NCBI GenBank assembly: GCA_937858255.1
Contig: CALLZQ010000277.1
Span: forward strand, 1-9,050
Source: an uncultured Tabrizicola sp.
Lineage (GTDB): Bacteria; Pseudomonadota; Alphaproteobacteria; Rhodobacterales; Rhodobacteraceae
Reading direction: 5' to 3'
DNA length: 9,050 bases
Shown one piece after another: positions 7,051-9,050 of this stretch (positions are counted from its first letter, which is position 1; the number at the start of each line of letters is the position of its first letter). The translations under genes and the position numbers were made by a program. The notes below the pieces were generated by a model. That model ran no database searches, was not told the DNA's origin, and was given only the letters and a program-made list of their open reading frames with translations.

Positions 7051-9050
7051 GTGTCAGCCACCGACAACACCGTAACGCCGATGATGGCGCAATATCTCGA
7101 AATCCGGGAGGCCAACCCGGGTGCCCTGCTGTTCTACAGGATGGGCGATTTCTATGAGATGTTCTTTGACGATGCCCTCGCGGCCTCTGAGGCGCTGGAC
7201 ATCGCGCTGACCAAGCGCGGCACGCATCTGGGCGAACCGATCGCCATGTGCGGCGTGCCCGTGCATTCGGCCGAGGGCTATCTGCTGACGCTGATCCGCA
7301 AAGGGTTCCGGGTGGCAATCGCCGAGCAGATGGAGGATCCGGCCGAAGCGAAAAAGCGCGGCTCGAAATCGGTGGTACGGCGCGAGGTGGTGCGGCTGGT
7401 CACGCCCGGGACGCTGACCGAAGACGCGTTGCTGGAGGCGCGGCGCCATAACTTCCTCGCCGCATGGGCAGAGGTGCGGGACGAGGCGGCATTGGCTTGG
7501 TCCGATATCTCGACCGGCGAGTTTCGGGTGATGCCCTGCCTCATGACGCGACTGGGGCCGGAATTGGCCCGACTGGCCCCTCGTGAGGTTCTGGTCAGCG
7601 AATTGCGTGAGCGTGATCTGGCGGGAATCGTCGAAGATATGGGCGCGGCCCTGACACCGCTCTCTCGTGGCAGTTTCGATTCGACCAGTGCAGAGCGTCG
7701 TCTGGGCAATCTGTTCGGCGTGGAATCGCTGGAAGGTTTTGGTCAGTTTTCGCGGGCCGAGGTCTCGGCGCTTGGGGCGTTGGTCGATTACCTCGACCTT
7801 ACGCAACGCGGTCGATTGCCTTTGCTGCGCCCCCCGATCCGGGAAGCCACCGGCGGGGCATTGCAGATGGACCCCTCGACGCGCCGCAATCTTGAGATCA
7901 CCCAAGCTCTGTCGGGGGGGCGTGAGGGCTCGCTGATCGCCGCTGTAGACCGGACCGTGACGGCATCCGGGGCAAGGTTGCTGGAGCGCCGCCTTTCCGC
8001 GCCGTCATGCGATCTTGGCGTCGTATCGGCGCGGCTGACGGCGGTCGGTTTTCTGGTTCAGGATGCCCCGCGCCGAAATCGCCTGCGTGACCGGCTGCGC
8101 CATGTGCCCGATATTGACCGGGCGCTATCACGTCTGGCGCTCGACCGGGGCGGCCCCCGCGATTTGGCGGCGATCCGCGCTGGCCTGACGCAAGCCGCAG
8201 CACTTGCGCCAGAGCTGAACGATGCCCCGGAGATACTGGCCAAGGCTGCCGAGTCGCTGCTGGGTCATGACGATCTGGTCGGGCTGCTGGATCGCGCCAT
8301 TGTCGCCGAACCGCCGCTGCTGGCGCGGGATGGTGGATTTATTGCCGCCGGGTTTGACGGCGAACTGGACGAGACACGGGCGCTGCGCGATGAGGGGCGG
8401 GGCGTCATTGCCCGGATGCAGGCTGACTATGTTGCCGAAACCGGGATTTCCAGCCTGAAGATCAAACACAACAATGTGCTGGGCTATTTCATCGAAACCA
8501 CCGCGACACATGCCGACAAGATGCTGTCGTCACCGCTTTCCGAGCGGTTCATCCATCGCCAGACCACGGCGGGGCAGGTGCGCTTCACCACTGTCGCCCT
8601 GAGTGAGATCGAGACCCGGATCCTGAATGCCGGCAACCTGGCGCTCGACATCGAAAAGAGACACTATGATCGCCTGAAAGCGGCTATTCTTGACCGGGCA
8701 GCCGTAATCGGAATGGCGGCCCGGGCATTGGCAGAAATCGACCTGACCGCAGCCTTTGCCGAACTGGCGGTCACAGAGGATTGGTGCCCGCCCGAGGTCG
8801 ACGGCAGCCGGGCCTTTGAGGTCGAGGGTGGTCGGCATCCGGTGGTCGAGCGTGCGCTGAAGCGGCAGGGGGCGGGCAGTTTTGTCGCCAATGACTGCCT
8901 GCTAAGTACAGGAAAAACCCCGGCAATCTGGCTGCTGACCGGCCCGAACATGGCGGGCAAGTCGACCTTCCTGCGGCAGAACCCACCGATCGCGGCGTTG
9001 GCGCAGGCAGGATGCTTTGTGCCCGCCCCAAGCGCGCGGGTGGGGGGGGG
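7051..9050 (+). CDS. mutS: DNA mismatch repair protein MutS, 3' end missing
   Basis: Cytoplasmic ATPase that recognises base mismatches and small loops and recruits MutL. 666 residues are present; full MutS is about 850-880, so the Walker B region, helix-turn-helix and dimer contacts lie beyond the right edge. Seen: TVTPMMAQYLEI (7-18); mismatch-reading motif GDFYEMFF (32-39) with the intercalating Phe34 and Glu36; GVPVHSAEGYL (68-78); connector, core and clamp segments, including SSLKIKHNNVLGYFIE (467-482) and FIHRQTTAGQVRFTTVALSE (500-519); and Walker A TGPNMAGKST (630-639). GTG 7051 is chosen for its Shine-Dalgarno; ATG 7045 and ATG 7000 are in frame. The final residues are suspect: QNPPI (643-647) replaces the usual QNALI and the frame ends in a run of nine G. 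It is divergent from the glycosyltransferase. Confidence 0.96.
   Translation, partial: MSATDNTVTPMMAQYLEIREANPGALLFYRMGDFYEMFFDDALAASEALDIALTKRGTHLGEPIAMCGVPVHSAEGYLLTLIRKGFRVAIAEQMEDPAEAKKRGSKSVVRREVVRLVTPGTLTEDALLEARRHNFLAAWAEVRDEAALAWSDISTGEFRVMPCLMTRLGPELARLAPREVLVSELRERDLAGIVEDMGAALTPLSRGSFDSTSAERRLGNLFGVESLEGFGQFSRAEVSALGALVDYLDLTQRGRLPLLRPPIREATGGALQMDPSTRRNLEITQALSGGREGSLIAAVDRTVTASGARLLERRLSAPSCDLGVVSARLTAVGFLVQDAPRRNRLRDRLRHVPDIDRALSRLALDRGGPRDLAAIRAGLTQAAALAPELNDAPEILAKAAESLLGHDDLVGLLDRAIVAEPPLLARDGGFIAAGFDGELDETRALRDEGRGVIARMQADYVAETGISSLKIKHNNVLGYFIETTATHADKMLSSPLSERFIHRQTTAGQVRFTTVALSEIETRILNAGNLALDIEKRHYDRLKAAILDRAAVIGMAARALAEIDLTAAFAELAVTEDWCPPEVDGSRAFEVEGGRHPVVERALKRQGAGSFVANDCLLSTGKTPAIWLLTGPNMAGKSTFLRQNPPIAALAQAGCFVPAPSARVGG

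Noticed and set aside
6600..7115. Minus-strand alternative frame beginning upstream of the glycosyltransferase (171 codons)
   Set aside because: It overlaps both mutS and the glycosyltransferase in another frame and shows no family motif. It is not a frameshifted N-terminus, because the GT61 frame is intact through its own N-terminal region.
7054..7905. Minus-strand open frame (283 codons) opposite mutS
   Set aside because: Shadow of the mutS reading frame; Gln/Arg/His-rich translation with no domain.
1..9050. tRNA or rRNA genes, CRISPR arrays, insertion sequences, phage or defence genes
   Set aside because: No cloverleaf, spaced repeat array, terminal inverted repeats, transposase or integrase motif was found on either strand by eye.

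Overview
The window is GC-rich, densely coding bacterial chromosome. The protein sequences fit an alphaproteobacterium, most likely Rhodobacteraceae (Paracoccus/Rhodobacter-like): a MaeB-type malic enzyme and a MutS whose start of similarity reads TVTPMMAQYLEI. That placement rests on recognised protein style and codon use, not on a database search. No tRNA, rRNA, CRISPR array, insertion sequence or phage gene was seen. This is largely ordinary chromosome, and no new defence or mobile system is visible.

Layout. (1) Bases 1-2664, minus strand: a two-gene catabolic cassette, a GlpD-like FAD polyol-phosphate dehydrogenase followed, with a 4-base ATGA overlap, by a carbohydrate kinase of the FGGY family whose C-terminus runs off the left edge. 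(2) Bases 2665-2822: a 158-bp gap with the intrinsic terminator of the next gene and a probable promoter for the cassette. (3) Bases 2823-5084, minus: complete NADP-type malic enzyme with a C-terminal phosphotransacetylase-like regulatory domain (maeB). (4) Bases 5173 to about 6903, minus: a family 61 glycosyltransferase with a helical C-terminal extension. (5) About 147 bp of divergent control region. (6) Bases 7051-9050, plus: mutS, cut off by the right edge just after the Walker A motif.

How the genes work together. The kinase and dehydrogenase would phosphorylate and then oxidise a polyol or sugar-like substrate. Which one cannot be read from sequence; the kinase looks nearer to L-xylulose/polyol kinases than to glycerol kinase. 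MaeB turns malate into pyruvate, giving NADPH and pyruvate when cells grow on C4 acids or acetate. MutS is the mismatch-recognition ATPase of DNA repair. The glycosyltransferase, presumably for surface polysaccharide, sits between two housekeeping genes and looks like an accessory insertion.

The last bases deserve caution: the right edge ends in nine G residues, and a strongly conserved MutS segment is altered just before it, which looks like low-quality contig-end sequence.
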